This document shows positions 1 through 11,800 of a stretch of 64,000 nucleotides of DNA, piece by piece; the first letter of the stretch is position 1; every line of letters begins with the position of its first letter. The DNA is taken from contig NC_058498.1 in NCBI RefSeq assembly GCF_020382885.2, forward strand, positions 7,724,501-7,788,500, read 5' to 3'. The DNA comes from Scatophagus argus (Eukaryota > Chordata > Actinopteri > Scatophagidae). Both the position numbers and the translations under genes were made by a program. The notes below the pieces were generated by a model. The model did no database searches. It worked only from the letters and a program-made list of their open reading frames with translations, and was not told the origin of the DNA.

Positions 1-3000
1 GTTTTTGATACTCTGGTGTATCTTAATCTAGAGATACCACAACAGGTACTTTGTAATCACAATCTCTGATACTCTCAGATCTTAAATGCTACTCTTAATG
101 GTTCTTTATCAGCACTGTACTTCTCTGGATTAATAGAATAGTTAATATATATGATGTGCTTTAAGCTGCTGTTTTAACTGCATTCCAGATAACGAGATGT
201 GCTTGTAGAAACTGTCTCTCTCTCTTCTCTTCCCGAGTTCCTCAGGACACTTCTGTCAGGGCAGCAGGTACAGTCAATAGTTAACCCGGATAATCTTTTA
301 AGTGCCAGTGTCAAAGCTCCGTGTCCTCTTCACTGTCCTTTTCCGCTATCATCCACTCTTCCCTTCCCCTCCCCCTTTCAGTCCTTTCAGCACATCTAAA
401 TTTCAGTCTCGACCTTAACGACGGTGGCCAGTAGTCGCAGAGTTTGGAGTGGATGTGGGAGGGGGGAACTCCAGATCGTGAGGCTGGTGATGTTCTGTGT
501 CTTTCTTATTATCCACAAATAAAAATCCCTGTAGTTTTTTTTGCGAATGTCACCCAAACAGGAGCGAATAGTGCGTCTGTTGAGGGCTGTTTTCAGCCGC
601 GCACCTACCTGTCATTAGGATTTTCAGAGCATTTGTTCATTTTAAGAAAAATATACAATATCACCAGACTCAATGCACAACTCAGCTTTTCTTTCTGTTT
701 GTGTCTCTCTTTCTTTGCTCGCGAGAGTAAATGCAGTCGTTGTCCTTCCAGGTTCGAGTCGCACACTGAAATGTAATGCAGCGGTCGATGATTGTACTGT
801 ACTGAAGCAATACGGTCCGTCTCTGATAGCAGCCACATGGATGTAATGTGTGCAGACAAAACAAAAGTATGTCTATAACAGACTCTCCTGTGGAGAGACG
901 TGCCCGCGTCCAGGGATTGTGGCTTCCCATCATTCTCTGCGCCGCCGCAAAGCCGGAGAAAAGAAGAAAGCTTTTTCGTGTACTTGTGTGGGGATTATTA
1001 CATTTATGGTTCGTTGTTCTCATGATTTACGCCAGACGCCAGTCGGTGTGGCAGTTTAATAGCCGCTATTTCTCCGCTTTTTGAGTGCTGCTCTGCGTTA
1101 ACGATTTGCTCATAAAGTCTTTGGCGTGCTTCTAAAAGCCCAGGAATCAGTCCTCAGCTATTCCAAAAAGTATGGGGGGAAAAAAAGAAGTCTCCAGAAC
1201 AATCTCTGCACTGGCCTTATTCATGATAAACACTTAAAAAAAGAAAAAGGAAAACTTACTATGCAAATATTTAAGATTATCTAAAAGGTCAGTTCTTCAA
1301 TTACGACTTTATAGTTTATGATTGTACTTGAGAAGTAATCCCAATCAGACCAGTCAGACCCTAAATAAATAAATATCAACGTCTGTGTGTGAGCTGAGGT
1401 GTGTGTGTGTGGGTGGGTGTGGTGTGCCTTATACAGTAAGAGTACCACCCGGTACAGTATTACAGAAAGGAGATGTGTGGAAGGTTTTCAGACCACTTTA
1501 AATTACAGTCAGGAACATTGAGGTACTTATGATCAGCAGACACGACCTGTTAGAAACTGACCTGAAATGAACTTGGGTACTCACATTGTTTTATAGCCGT
1601 TTTGTTTTTGGGCTTCGACTTTCAGTCCAGCTGGAGTCACTCAGTGTTTTTCTTTGCTGCGGTGGTCGGTGGGAATCTTCCCGCCTGTGTTTGAAGAGAG
1701 GATCTCTGAATTTCTCTGGGTTATTTGACTTTTTTGTAAATTAGGTACTTTCTTTGGTTGTACTAATAGGTGATTACTTGTAGAGTTTTTGCTCTCTCTT
1801 TCTCTCGCTCTTTTTTTCCGCGTCTTTGTTTTCTCTTTTTTTTTTTTTAAATAAAATTATAAATAAAAGCTTGTGCACTCATTCTGAGCTAACTGTATTT
1901 TAAAAAAAAAAAGAAAATGTTTCTCAGAGGAGTTTCTCTAGTTGACTTTCATATTGATGAAAAATTATTTTCAACTGAATAGACGTGTATTTTTGCTGGC
2001 TTGAGTTTATTTTACATGGATAATATATGATTGGTGTTGTATGTTGGAGAAAAAAAAGACACCTAATATCTGAATGTTTTACATTTTATTTTTGGAACAA
2101 AAAAAAAAAAAAATTAGAGAGAATATTAACAAAGGTCACATGTAGCCAGTCATGTTCAAAAGCATTTGACACCTTCAAATCAAACATAAGCAGACTGACC
2201 CTTGCTTGTACATGGTACAAAGCTTATTGTTGTATCTGCATGTACGTACCTATAGGTGTTGTATATTATGATTTTGTTTAGTTTTATTGATGTGGTCCAT
2301 TCTGTTAGTATTAATTATTATTTCAGTATTTAGCACTTCCATCAAATCGAGAATCGGGGGTTTCGTACGAGACGCTCATTCTGCCGCGCGATGGCCGTTG
2401 TAACGTTAAGTCACCTGCCTTGCGTTTTACGTAGAAGGAAAAGCATTTCTACTTTGATCGCTGGCTAATGTGAATGTAACCGCAGACCTTTGAGGGGGGA
2501 GAAATACTCGAGCAGTCAGCTGCTGTGAAAGGATGATATGTAAAAGCTTTTGGTATCTCCGGTCCAGTTTACACTAACGTTGTACAACAGTGAGGAGGTG
2601 ATTGTCAGGTCTGCAGGCTTGGGATGACTAATGGAAACAATAGAGTGTCCCTGAATTTACAAATCTGGAGTGAGAGGGAGGTGACACACGATGTAGCAAC
2701 TTCTGAAAGTTTTATGGAGCGAGAACACAGATTCAACTCAACAAAGATCAGCGTCATTCCCCCATAGTCGCACATTAAAGAGGTGTGGACAAAATACAGT
2801 TCTTAACTTTGATTTTTTTTTTCCAGTCTTCTTATCAGGGAGTTGGGGGGGCGTGTTGTAACGATGATTAACTCTGCGGTATGTCATTTACTGATCTTCT
2901 GATTCTGTGCACACTTGCATGTTCTCATTGCAGAGAAAACAACTGTCTTAAACAACAGGTCAATCTAAAGTGCTACTCATGAGTAACTCGGTATAACTGC

Positions 3001-3060
3001 ACATAATGTATGCACTGTGAACTGAAAATAAATTATACTGGTTCATGCCTATGCATCTCG
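1..3060 (+). other. Non-coding stretch, probable 3' UTR or downstream part of a + strand gene entering from the left
   Basis: I see no open frame here with recognisable protein similarity or convincing exon boundaries. The sequence is AT-rich with homopolymer runs, and a good AATAAA poly(A) signal lies at 3028-3033. The next gene, crb1, ends on the opposite strand about 100 bases further on, so the arrangement is tail to tail. In human, CRB1 converges on DENND1B in the same way, so a dennd1b 3' UTR is a reasonable guess. That is inference from gene order only; nothing in the sequence identifies the gene. Confidence 0.35.
3028..3033 (+). terminator. Poly(A) signal AATAAA, + strand
   Basis: Canonical hexamer in AT-rich context, placed just before the crb1 3' end on the other strand. 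It probably terminates the gene that enters the window from the left. Confidence 0.4.
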
Positions 3061-3071
3061 GGGCTCTTTTT

Positions 3072-3113
3072 TCTATATATATATAAAATATAATAATATA
3101 TATATATATATAC
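3072..3113. repeat. (TA)n low-complexity tract
   Basis: An alternating AT run with short interruptions. It sits between the two convergent poly(A) signals at 3028 and 3155. Confidence 0.8.
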
Positions 3114-3139
3114 CAAAATTCAGAGATAGAACTGCAACA

Positions 3140-4124
3140 TGTGGAACCAAAACATTTATTCCAATCTACAATATTTTGTTGACAAAATAACTTAACACGA
3201 TAAAGTCACTTTAATAACAGCACATTTTCTATTTGCAGGTGCCAACAATTAATGGCAGAAATAAAATTCACAGTTTGAAAACAATGAACGAAATCATCAT
3301 TACAGTATATGCACTTAAAATTGCACTCCAGTCTATAGACGCTCTGGTAGGGACGGCCTAGTGGGAAACAAGAAACCTGACTCTTAAAGGACATTATTCT
3401 CTCAGTGAGGACCAGCAGTAGGACAAGTGCTACGGGAATGTTTGCTGAAAATAACAAACAAAAAAATTAATCAGTGCTTGCAACAACAATACAAAGAATT
3501 AGAAAGGCATTTTCCTGTAATAATAATAATCAGCTAAGATGAGTCAGGTGATGTTCTCTATTTTTCTTATTGTCAACAAATCTCAAGAAAAGATAACCAA
3601 CACCGATCAGATCCTACAAGCCGACTGACACATTGTCAGTGTTGATCTTTTCCTTAAAATTTGCTTGGTCTTACGTTTTAAATGAGGAACCTTCTGACTC
3701 ATTCTGCTTGTGGCTTTAAGACAATGTGACTTTCCTTTGACTGCTCACTGACCCGTCAGTCCTAAAATAATCACATCGGACAAAAGGATGTGACAGACTT
3801 TCTGAACTCGGATTTTTTCCTGTGGAGGAATGTACTGCCGGATGGTGAAGCAAGGTGCAAAATGTCCCAGGAAACAAGGATGGAGCTCACAAGGAGTTAC
3901 ACAAAAACTGTCACTGGATCTCATGCAGTCTTCCAGCACGTGCATGTACAAATGCATAAAGACAGCTGTAAAGTGAAGTGGAGGAGCTGCGAGGGGGAGA
4001 CCGTGTTTACATGCAGGCTGCAGATATTCTTCTGCAGCGTCCAGCAGTCTTCTGGCTTTAGCTCCTTCACTGCTGCTTTAAGCTCACCGTCGCCCTGCAT
4101 GTGAACACAGTCCTCGTCTGCACC
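3140..4124 (-). other. crb1: crb1 3' UTR (long, ERLI-tail isoform)
   Basis: This is the sequence downstream of the crb1 stop codon at 4125-4127, reaching a minus-strand AATAAA at 3155-3160. There is no conserved coding sequence. An acceptor-like site near 3450 followed by a short hydrophobic frame was noted but not accepted as an exon. Confidence 0.55.
3155..3160 (-). terminator. crb1: Poly(A) signal AATAAA for crb1
   Basis: TTTATT on the + strand reads AATAAA on the minus strand, about 970 bases past the crb1 stop. It is the first canonical signal I found there. Confidence 0.5.
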
Positions 4125-4343
4125 TCATATGAGCCTCTCCATAGGCGGCGGCTGAGTGATGCTCCACATCTCCACCCGCGATCCCTCCTTCTCCTGCCGG
4201 CTGGGACTGTATGTGCCGTGGGTGGCGCGGCGATTTAGCGCCACCACCAGGCCGACGGAGGTGAGGATGAGAGCGAGAAGCAGGACGACGGACACCAGAC
4301 TGACGGACAGCAAGAGGTCGGAGGTCAAACCCTCAGAGGTCAG
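4125..4343 (-). CDS. crb1: crb1 terminal exon 12: membrane span and canonical Crumbs tail
   Basis: The acceptor is a strong pyrimidine run ending CTTCCAG, and the exon starts in phase 0 with LTSEGLTSD. It encodes a run of Leu/Val/Ser membrane residues, then [14 protein letters not shown] and PPPMERLI followed by a stop. It joins exon 11 after CQTD. Because it begins in phase 0, it could also accept the upstream exons of the nested small gene at 5187-5614. Confidence 0.93.
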   Translation of the reverse strand: MTSEGLTSDLLLSVSLVSVVLLLALILTSVGLVVALNRRATHGTYSPSRQEKEGSRVEMWSITQPPPMERLI

Positions 4344-4451
4344 CTGGAAGAGGACGGAGGGAAACAACCAGAATCAGAATACAGGTGCATACCAGAAACT
4401 CAAAGCAAATGTTTGGTTTGAAGAAGCTCCCACACATGATATATTGTTTAT

Positions 4452-4524
<73 letters not shown>

Positions 4525-5798
4525 CTCCTCTCCTCACTACGTTGCACTACACCAGGCGCTCCACGCGCTCTGCCAAAGTGCTGATGGATGTGTTTCCCAG
4601 CTCGGCAGGTGGGTTGCGACCACCAGGAGCCTCAAGTTGCCGCGGACTGAAACCTCCCTCCGTCTGCCGCCTCTCTCGCAGTTTGGCGACGGCCAGCGCC
4701 AGCCCCAGCATCACCACTATCGCCAAGCCAACCAGACACGGCGCCAGCACGGCGGCCACACGTGAGCTGTATGGAGCGCGCTGCGTCTGTGGAGGATCAC
4801 ACACACACACACACACACACAGGCAAGATGCTGCCTGATGATCTCCTTAGCACATACACACCAAACACACCAAAAATAGCTTGTACACACACACACACAC
4901 ACACAATGAAGAAAAGCCGCTTTACATGAGGTGCCTGAAGGTGTTTTAATGACTTGTGAAACCTGCTAAGATTCATTTTTAACTAACAGCCTCGTGGCCC
5001 TTTGATCACCACACACAAGCAGCTTCACTACCAACCAGAAAAACACAATCACCCTGCATGCAAGCACACAGATTTCTGACCTCAAACCCGGTGAATCAAG
5101 GCGAATCAAAGCTTCCAGTGCAGCAGGTAAATCAATGTTAACATTCATTAACCAGCAGCAGAAGACTGAGCAGCACACACACTTACATCAGCAGTTGTGG
5201 TTGGCGTGGTTGGCGTGATAGTCGTGACGGCCTGAGTGGATGCTACAACAGCGCAACAGCTGTAAGTATCACTGCAATCCACTTCACATTTTGGCTGACA
5301 CCATCTTCATAAGTGAAGCCTCTAACTGAACTTGTCAGTTTACACAGACTTTGAACAAAAAAAAATCTCACAAGTCAGCAAACTTTACACTGAGCAATCA
5401 GCATGGAAACATAATTCTAATAAAAACACAACCATCCATATCCTGCGGCAAAAACTAACTGGTGTTCGGCACTGTAGACGCTACACTTCCTTTCCCTCTC
5501 GACAGACTCTTTGTTGACTCCTGGAAAGTGCTTACCTGTCACTGCAGCACAGTTGGCTGTCATAGCGAGTGTGACACAAGCGAGCCGGAGCAGCCTGCAG
5601 CCAGGACCCTCCATCAGTCTCCAAGTGCCACACACACACACACACACACACACACTCGCACAGAGACAAGGAGATGTCTAGCTAACCAGTCTCTAAGGTA
5701 CACGGCAAGGCAAGGCCACCCTGAAGCCTCAGCAGAGTAACTACACACAGAGAGAGAGACAGCAGCAATGCTTCCCTGCTGTCAGCACTATCAGCCTG

Positions 5799-5836
<38 letters not shown>

Positions 5837-8800
5837 CTGCCAGATAAGCTGCCCTCATACGTTTCTGTGATGCACACCGAACTTCTCTGAATGCCACCAG
5901 CTCTCTGCTGAAACTGCACTTCAGCGCCAGATGCTTTCTGTTTTTTTTTTCTTTTCTTTTTTTTTTTGCTGGCGAAGCACATCTCTTCCACTCGGCTTCT
6001 CCTCTCGCTCTCAAAGGATGGCCACATCAGTGCCGACACTGAAAAACCGCTCCCCATTCCCTCCACCTCTTTCGTCACCATTAGGCCTACCTGTGTGTGC
6101 AAAGGACACACACGCACACACACGTACATGCACACATCTAGACACAGACTTGCAAAATGCAGGATGGAAGCTAGGAGCCAGGTGCGTGCAACTTCTTATG
6201 GATTGTGTGGCCAAAAGTATGTGGGCATCTGAACATTACACCCCTATGTGTTTCCTGACCATCCCAATCAAAACCACTCTGCTGGCGTAGCAGATTCCGC
6301 TTTTCTGGGAAAGCTTCCCACAAGAGTCTGGAACATGGCTGCAGGGGATGGCTCCGCTTCACCCACAAGAGCTTCTGTGAGGTAAAGCACTGATGTTGAG
6401 GTCAGGACTCTGCGCAGGCCAGTCATCTTCTTCCACATAAAACTCATAAAAACATTTCTTCATTACAGTTCTGCTTGCCGTAATCACTCGTCCTGCTCAC
6501 GCTGGCCATAAAAAGATCCCTTCCTCATGTGGTTTCAGTGTAAGTCATGCTGTCAAACTGTACAGCCCAAGAAGCTCATCTGAGGCGAATTCTAAAACTT
6601 GCATTTTTGTACAAAATGTGGCCTGTAGAATCGGTCCCCTTTGCACCCGCGTTGAAAGCAGATTAATGAACAGGAAGAATGATTAAAACAAGCAGAACCT
6701 GTTTCTCTGTTCATATAGGAACCTGAGTATTGTTAAAGGCAGACCTGTGAACCTGTCCTGTTTACAGAGCCCTCACCCAAACTGTTGCCTGATGTTGCCA
6801 ATGCAAAACAGCCCCAACCCAACAGCACACGCGTGTACGTAAATGCTGCCGCATTGCCTTCACGCTGTGGGTCCGTGAACTTGGGCTATTCTGGGAACTA
6901 CTCACCCTACATCTTGTCAAGAGAGATTAAGTGTTTACGTTTGTTGTCACAGAAGCCTTCACATGTCTGCTCCTTCACTCACAAACACACACACACACAC
7001 ACACACACACTGATCCACAGCGAGGAAATCAATGAAAGGATTCGGACTGCGGTTAACCTTCAGCGGTTTGTCCAGGGGTGAAAAAATGGAGGAAAGAAAG
7101 TGGAAAGGAAACCAAGTATGTGATGGAAGAGAACAATGTGTTAAGAGAGATGAAAATAGGACAGAAGACAGACAAAGGCTGATAAGATTTCTTTTTTATT
7201 ATTTGACAAGACAGAGACAAGTTTTAAACTGAGACAGGACATGTGGACGATGATGAAGGAAAGACAGACTAATGGACATACATGGATCTTCCAGCGTGAT
7301 GTGAGAAGAACAGGACAAAAGGACACACAATAACACAATCAGGTCGGTGAGGAAGGGACAAGTGCAAGGACAATTTGACCACAGCAGCCCGGTGAAAGTT
7401 GATAAGTTAACGGTCGAGCAGGGCTTTTGTGTCCCTCACTCGGGAAGGTTTAGAGACAGAAACTTCTTCTTTGGTACACAACAACACGCAGCAGTCAGCC
7501 AGTCAGTCAGTCAGTCAGTGAGCACAGTGCTCTGAAAGCACATGGAGAACAAAGTGAGACGTCTCGTCGTCTTCGAGCCCCTGCAGGCGCCTTTGTAACT
7601 ACAACACTGGGTTTTCTTTGATAGTTCACAAATTCATCCGTTTGGAGCTCTCAAAATCCACTTCAGACAAGACTGACAGGATATCTTCAATGAGAGACAT
7701 TATAAATAACACGACATTTCAGCGTTCTTCACTGCATCAAGAAGTGCTTTACAAATGTAGACTATCCTGTTTAGTTTTGTACTGAAGTGATCGTTTGATT
7801 AATCACTTGGTCATTTGATTGAAAAAACAAAAATTGCCAACAACATTCTCTGATTTCATGTAGTTTGGAACTGAATTTCTTAGTTTTGGACTATTAAGCA
7901 CTTTGAATGTGTTGCTTTGGTCCCTGAGAACTATTGCTGAGCATTTTCCAAACAGAAAATGTACAGATTAAACGATTAATCAAATAACTGATCTGGTCGC
8001 AGGCAGCCTTGAACTGTGTTGTGTGTGTGTTGGTTTTCCAAGAGACTTCAGCATCTGTGATCTATATCTCCTTGAATAAGTAACTTACCTGAGTAAAATA
8101 AGTAACTATACTGAATAAGGTGCTTCTCATTACCACCGTCTCAAAGCTTAAGGCACAGATTCAGTTCTGTGGTACCTGACGTCAAACTGAAGAAAACTCT
8201 CACGTGTGAAAACCTGGTGTCCCGTTTAGGAAACCACGGCTCATTCTCATCTTTCCTGATCAGTCAGTCACTCACACATCTGTGCTGACAAACTCCATTC
8301 TGCAGCCAGTCGGACGTGCAGACAAACACACACACACACGCTCAGTCGTTGCCTCCCCAATCTATCTCTGGCTCATCGTCCAGCCTGAGGATGAGGTAGG
8401 AGAGCAGCTGGAACAGGTTCTGCCACAGCAGCACGGCCACGTAAAAGTAAATGTCGCTTACGTCCGTCTGGCACGTGTCTCCGGCGTAGCTCATGTCGCA
8501 CACGCAGACAAACTTGTTGATGAGGTTGCGGCAGTAGCCTCCGTTCAGGCAGGGGTTGGACTTGCACTCATCCACCTCCTGCTCGCACCTGCGGACGCAG
8601 AATCACAGCTCAGTCAGAGGAGGAGCTCCCACAGAACAACTGCTGAATACATGAACATTCAGTCTTATTCAGAGGTGGCTGGTGGAGGAGCCTGCTGCAG
8701 CAAACAGCACTGGCATCAGTGTAACAGAAGAGAAACTGTGAGAAATGTCAGGATACAAGGGTCACACTGTGTTACCAGTCAGCCAGTGGTTGCTCAGTGA

Positions 8801-11800
8801 GCTGTTGATTCTGAAACATGAATGATTGGGCTGATGCCAATTAAAAAACCCTGAAACCGGACTATTGGCTACTTCCAGGTTTTATTTAATAACATTCAGC
8901 TCTTTTTTTTCCTTTCCTACCGGTGTCCAATGAAGCCAGGCGGACAGTCACAGGACAGCTCTCGGTCAGTGCAGTTTCCTCCGTTGAAGCAGGTGTAGTT
9001 TCTGGTGTTATCCCCGCACACCGAAACAGGCAGCTTAGGCCGTCTGGTAGAAGGCAATCAGACATGTGACAGACGGGGTAAAATACATGTGGTGCTTTAT
9101 TTAAAGCAGCATGATCACAGGTGCTGAGGTGCTCAGCAGGGCACGTGAGTTTGACGTCTTCACGTCTGCCGGAAGCACAAGAATCAGCAAAGCAGGAGCT
9201 GTATTGTTCGACTTCCCACAGCCCCCCCACGGGGGAGACAAAGAGGCTTAGCGGGGGAACAGGATAATAAGATTAAAGACCTCCAGCAACTATTCACCAG
9301 CAGGACGTCAAATCATAAATGTCTTCTGTAACCTTGTTTTTGCCTAAAGCACAAAGGCTGTGTTCCTAAATGTTATGCACCTGTTGGGAACTTGGAATTC
9401 ACCCCTCAATGGTTACAAAGAACAGGCTTTTTTATTTCGTAAAGTGTACAATTTTGGTTGCTGAAGTTTTAATTTAGATGCCAGGAATCATTTTTGAACC
9501 ACAGCTGTCAGTCATTTGAACCGGTGGGTATCTCATTTTAAGACAAACAGTGTCACAGGGAGCGTTAATATTAGCTTTGCTTGGCATTTTGTTGCACGCA
9601 GCTGAAGACAAAAAAACAGGAGACATCGTACATGACATTTGAGAGAAGAATATCTAAAAGGAAACAAATAGCGAACACCTGAGAAATAGAAGAAAAAAAA
9701 AAGCAACTTACACGTTTTTGACAACAATGTACCACGGAATTTCTTCAATGCGTTCACTGGAGAGGAACAGAAAGAGAGACGGGGAAAGGGGGTAGAAAGA
9801 GGCACAAACAGGAGACACAAACAAAAAGAAGTCATTTTGATGAAAACTTTGCAGCGTAGATGTTCCCAGTAAAGGGAGATGTGCAGCTTGTCTGGTGTCT
9901 TGCTTAGCGAGACGCCTGCAAAGGTTTTTGCTTGTGCAAAAGAGGCAAAATGCAAGAGGCTGTGTGTTTACAGGATAAATGGTTGGAGGCGTTCCCCTGC
10001 TGGTTCTCCGAGGCAAACGGTAGATGACAGGGGAAAGAAACTGGCGCTGAACCAGAGAGCCGTGTGTAGTGAGACACCACAGCAGACTGAGGCCTTTTCT
10101 GGCTGACACTAGAATAGAAATGCAGCATCTGAGACGCTCGCTGCAGGCGTGGTTGAAATGCTGAACAGAGGCAGAGATGTGGAGACATTTACAGTGGAGG
10201 ATTTTGTTTGTGCTGTTTGTGTGGTCCCATGTCTCTGCAATTTGGAGCATTTATTTGCCTACTTTGTGTTTACTGACTAACTAAGCTCTCAAAACTGTCC
10301 ACAGGAGAGCAAAGCCATCTACAGTGCATGAAATATTTATATTGGGATTGTTTCCTCCTCTGTTTCCACAAGCCTTTTGCACTCACTGAAAACTCGCTAT
10401 TCTGCTATATTTTATATTCATTCAATCTCACTCTGTTGTCCTTCGCTTTTGTTCATTCAGCAAACAGCTCAACTTACTTGCAGAGGGGTCCAGTGTAGTT
10501 CTCAGGGCAGAGGCAGGCGTAGCTGTCCGGCCCGTGCAGACAGGTGCCTCCATGGGCACACAGGTGGTTTTCACACATATCCACCTCCTCATCACAGTTC
10601 ACGCCTGCGAAACCAAACTCGCAGGTGCACTCGTACGTCAGCCCTTTCACGCTGCAGTTGCCTCGAGCGCAGGGACCAGAGGCGCAGGTATTTGTGAAGA
10701 AGTCGCAGCGTCTCCCGGCCCAGGCCTCGGCACAGCTGCAGTTGTAGGTGTTGAACAAGTCCTGGCACTGGCCTCCGTTCAAGCAGGGGTTGGGCTCACA
10801 AACGGGGGCCCCGCCGCAGCCGAGGAGCGGAGGGTGCGGGGATGTCAGGATGAACTGCTCCTCCTGCAGACGCGGGAGGTTCACATCAGAGGAGCTGAGG
10901 TAAGACAGAGCGATGCCACCCAGCTCTACTGTGCCCAGACAGCCGGCCAGGGGCCATCCAGCATCAGGGGCCAGGCCTCCTAAGAAGATGTCCACCCCCT
11001 GCCTGAGGAAGTCCAGGTTGCCTCCTTGGCTCACGGAAGTGCTGGCCTCCTCTATTTCGTCATCCAAAACCATAGTCCAGCGGGAGGTTTGTGTCCACGG
11101 TGTTGCCATGAACAGGTGGACACTGTGCCACTCGCCATCGCTGACGCTCATCCTGCTGCTGAGGCTGACTGTAGACACACCATGGTCCTCCTGGATCTCC
11201 TTTTCAGTGTTGCTCTGAAGCTCCATGAAGAGGAAATCATCCTGGACAGAGAGTGTGATGAATGCTGAGCCCGTCTCTGCGTGAAGTATAGCTGCGTTAC
11301 GCTTACGCGTTCGAAGGTTTAGGGAAAGGTTAGTTAGATTGCGGGATATGTGGCCATTTCCCCGGTAGGACAACACAGTGCTGTCATTCAGGAAAGTTGC
11401 ATTGGAGTAGCCTGGGAGATGAGAGAAAATATCTGTTGAGTGTATTTGAATTCATTCATTTACACACTTGTTTTGTCACGCCATTAAAACTCCCTTGTCG
11501 GTTGGATACTCGTTTTTGATTATGTAGTAGAATACAACAAGGTCATTAGTGCTGAGGGCTGGTTCACAGGTTACAAAAACATCATTACAGCATGGAATTT
11601 ACGTGTTTCATAAGACCACAATCCTTTTAGGAGACAAGACGAGGTCATTTATCAGAAATACTTGTAAGGAGCAGGTATCCTCAATGAGTTAATCACTCAA
11701 CATGGGGAGGATCACAGGACAGACGGGAAACACGGCCAACCACCACTAATCCCAGCAAATAAAAAAGGATAAACTGGACTCAGGCCAATCCTGCTTTACG

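Larger units (their letters stand above)
5835..8341 (-). other. crb1: crb1 last intron, 5' part: repeats, no exon seen
   Basis: Apart from the microsatellites and the transposon relic listed separately, I see no further exon on either strand. The part next to 8342 would be 3' UTR for the short crb1 isoform. A minus-strand AATAAA at 7195-7200 is a possible, distant end for that transcript. Confidence 0.4.

Noticed and set aside
3206..3457. Minus-strand frame with hydrophobic start (ANIPVALVLLLVL) after an acceptor-like TTTTCAG; possible extra crb1 tail exon
   Set aside because: No Crumbs motif follows, the rest of the frame is not conserved-looking, and it lies between the crb1 stop and its poly(A) signal. 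I treat it as 3' UTR.
8282..8800. 172-codon + strand frame
   Set aside because: It is the antisense of crb1 exon 11 and its read-through tail; EGF codon bias keeps the opposite strand open.
10534..10983. 149-codon + strand frame
   Set aside because: Antisense shadow of crb1 exon 9 (EGF/LamG3), with no splice context.
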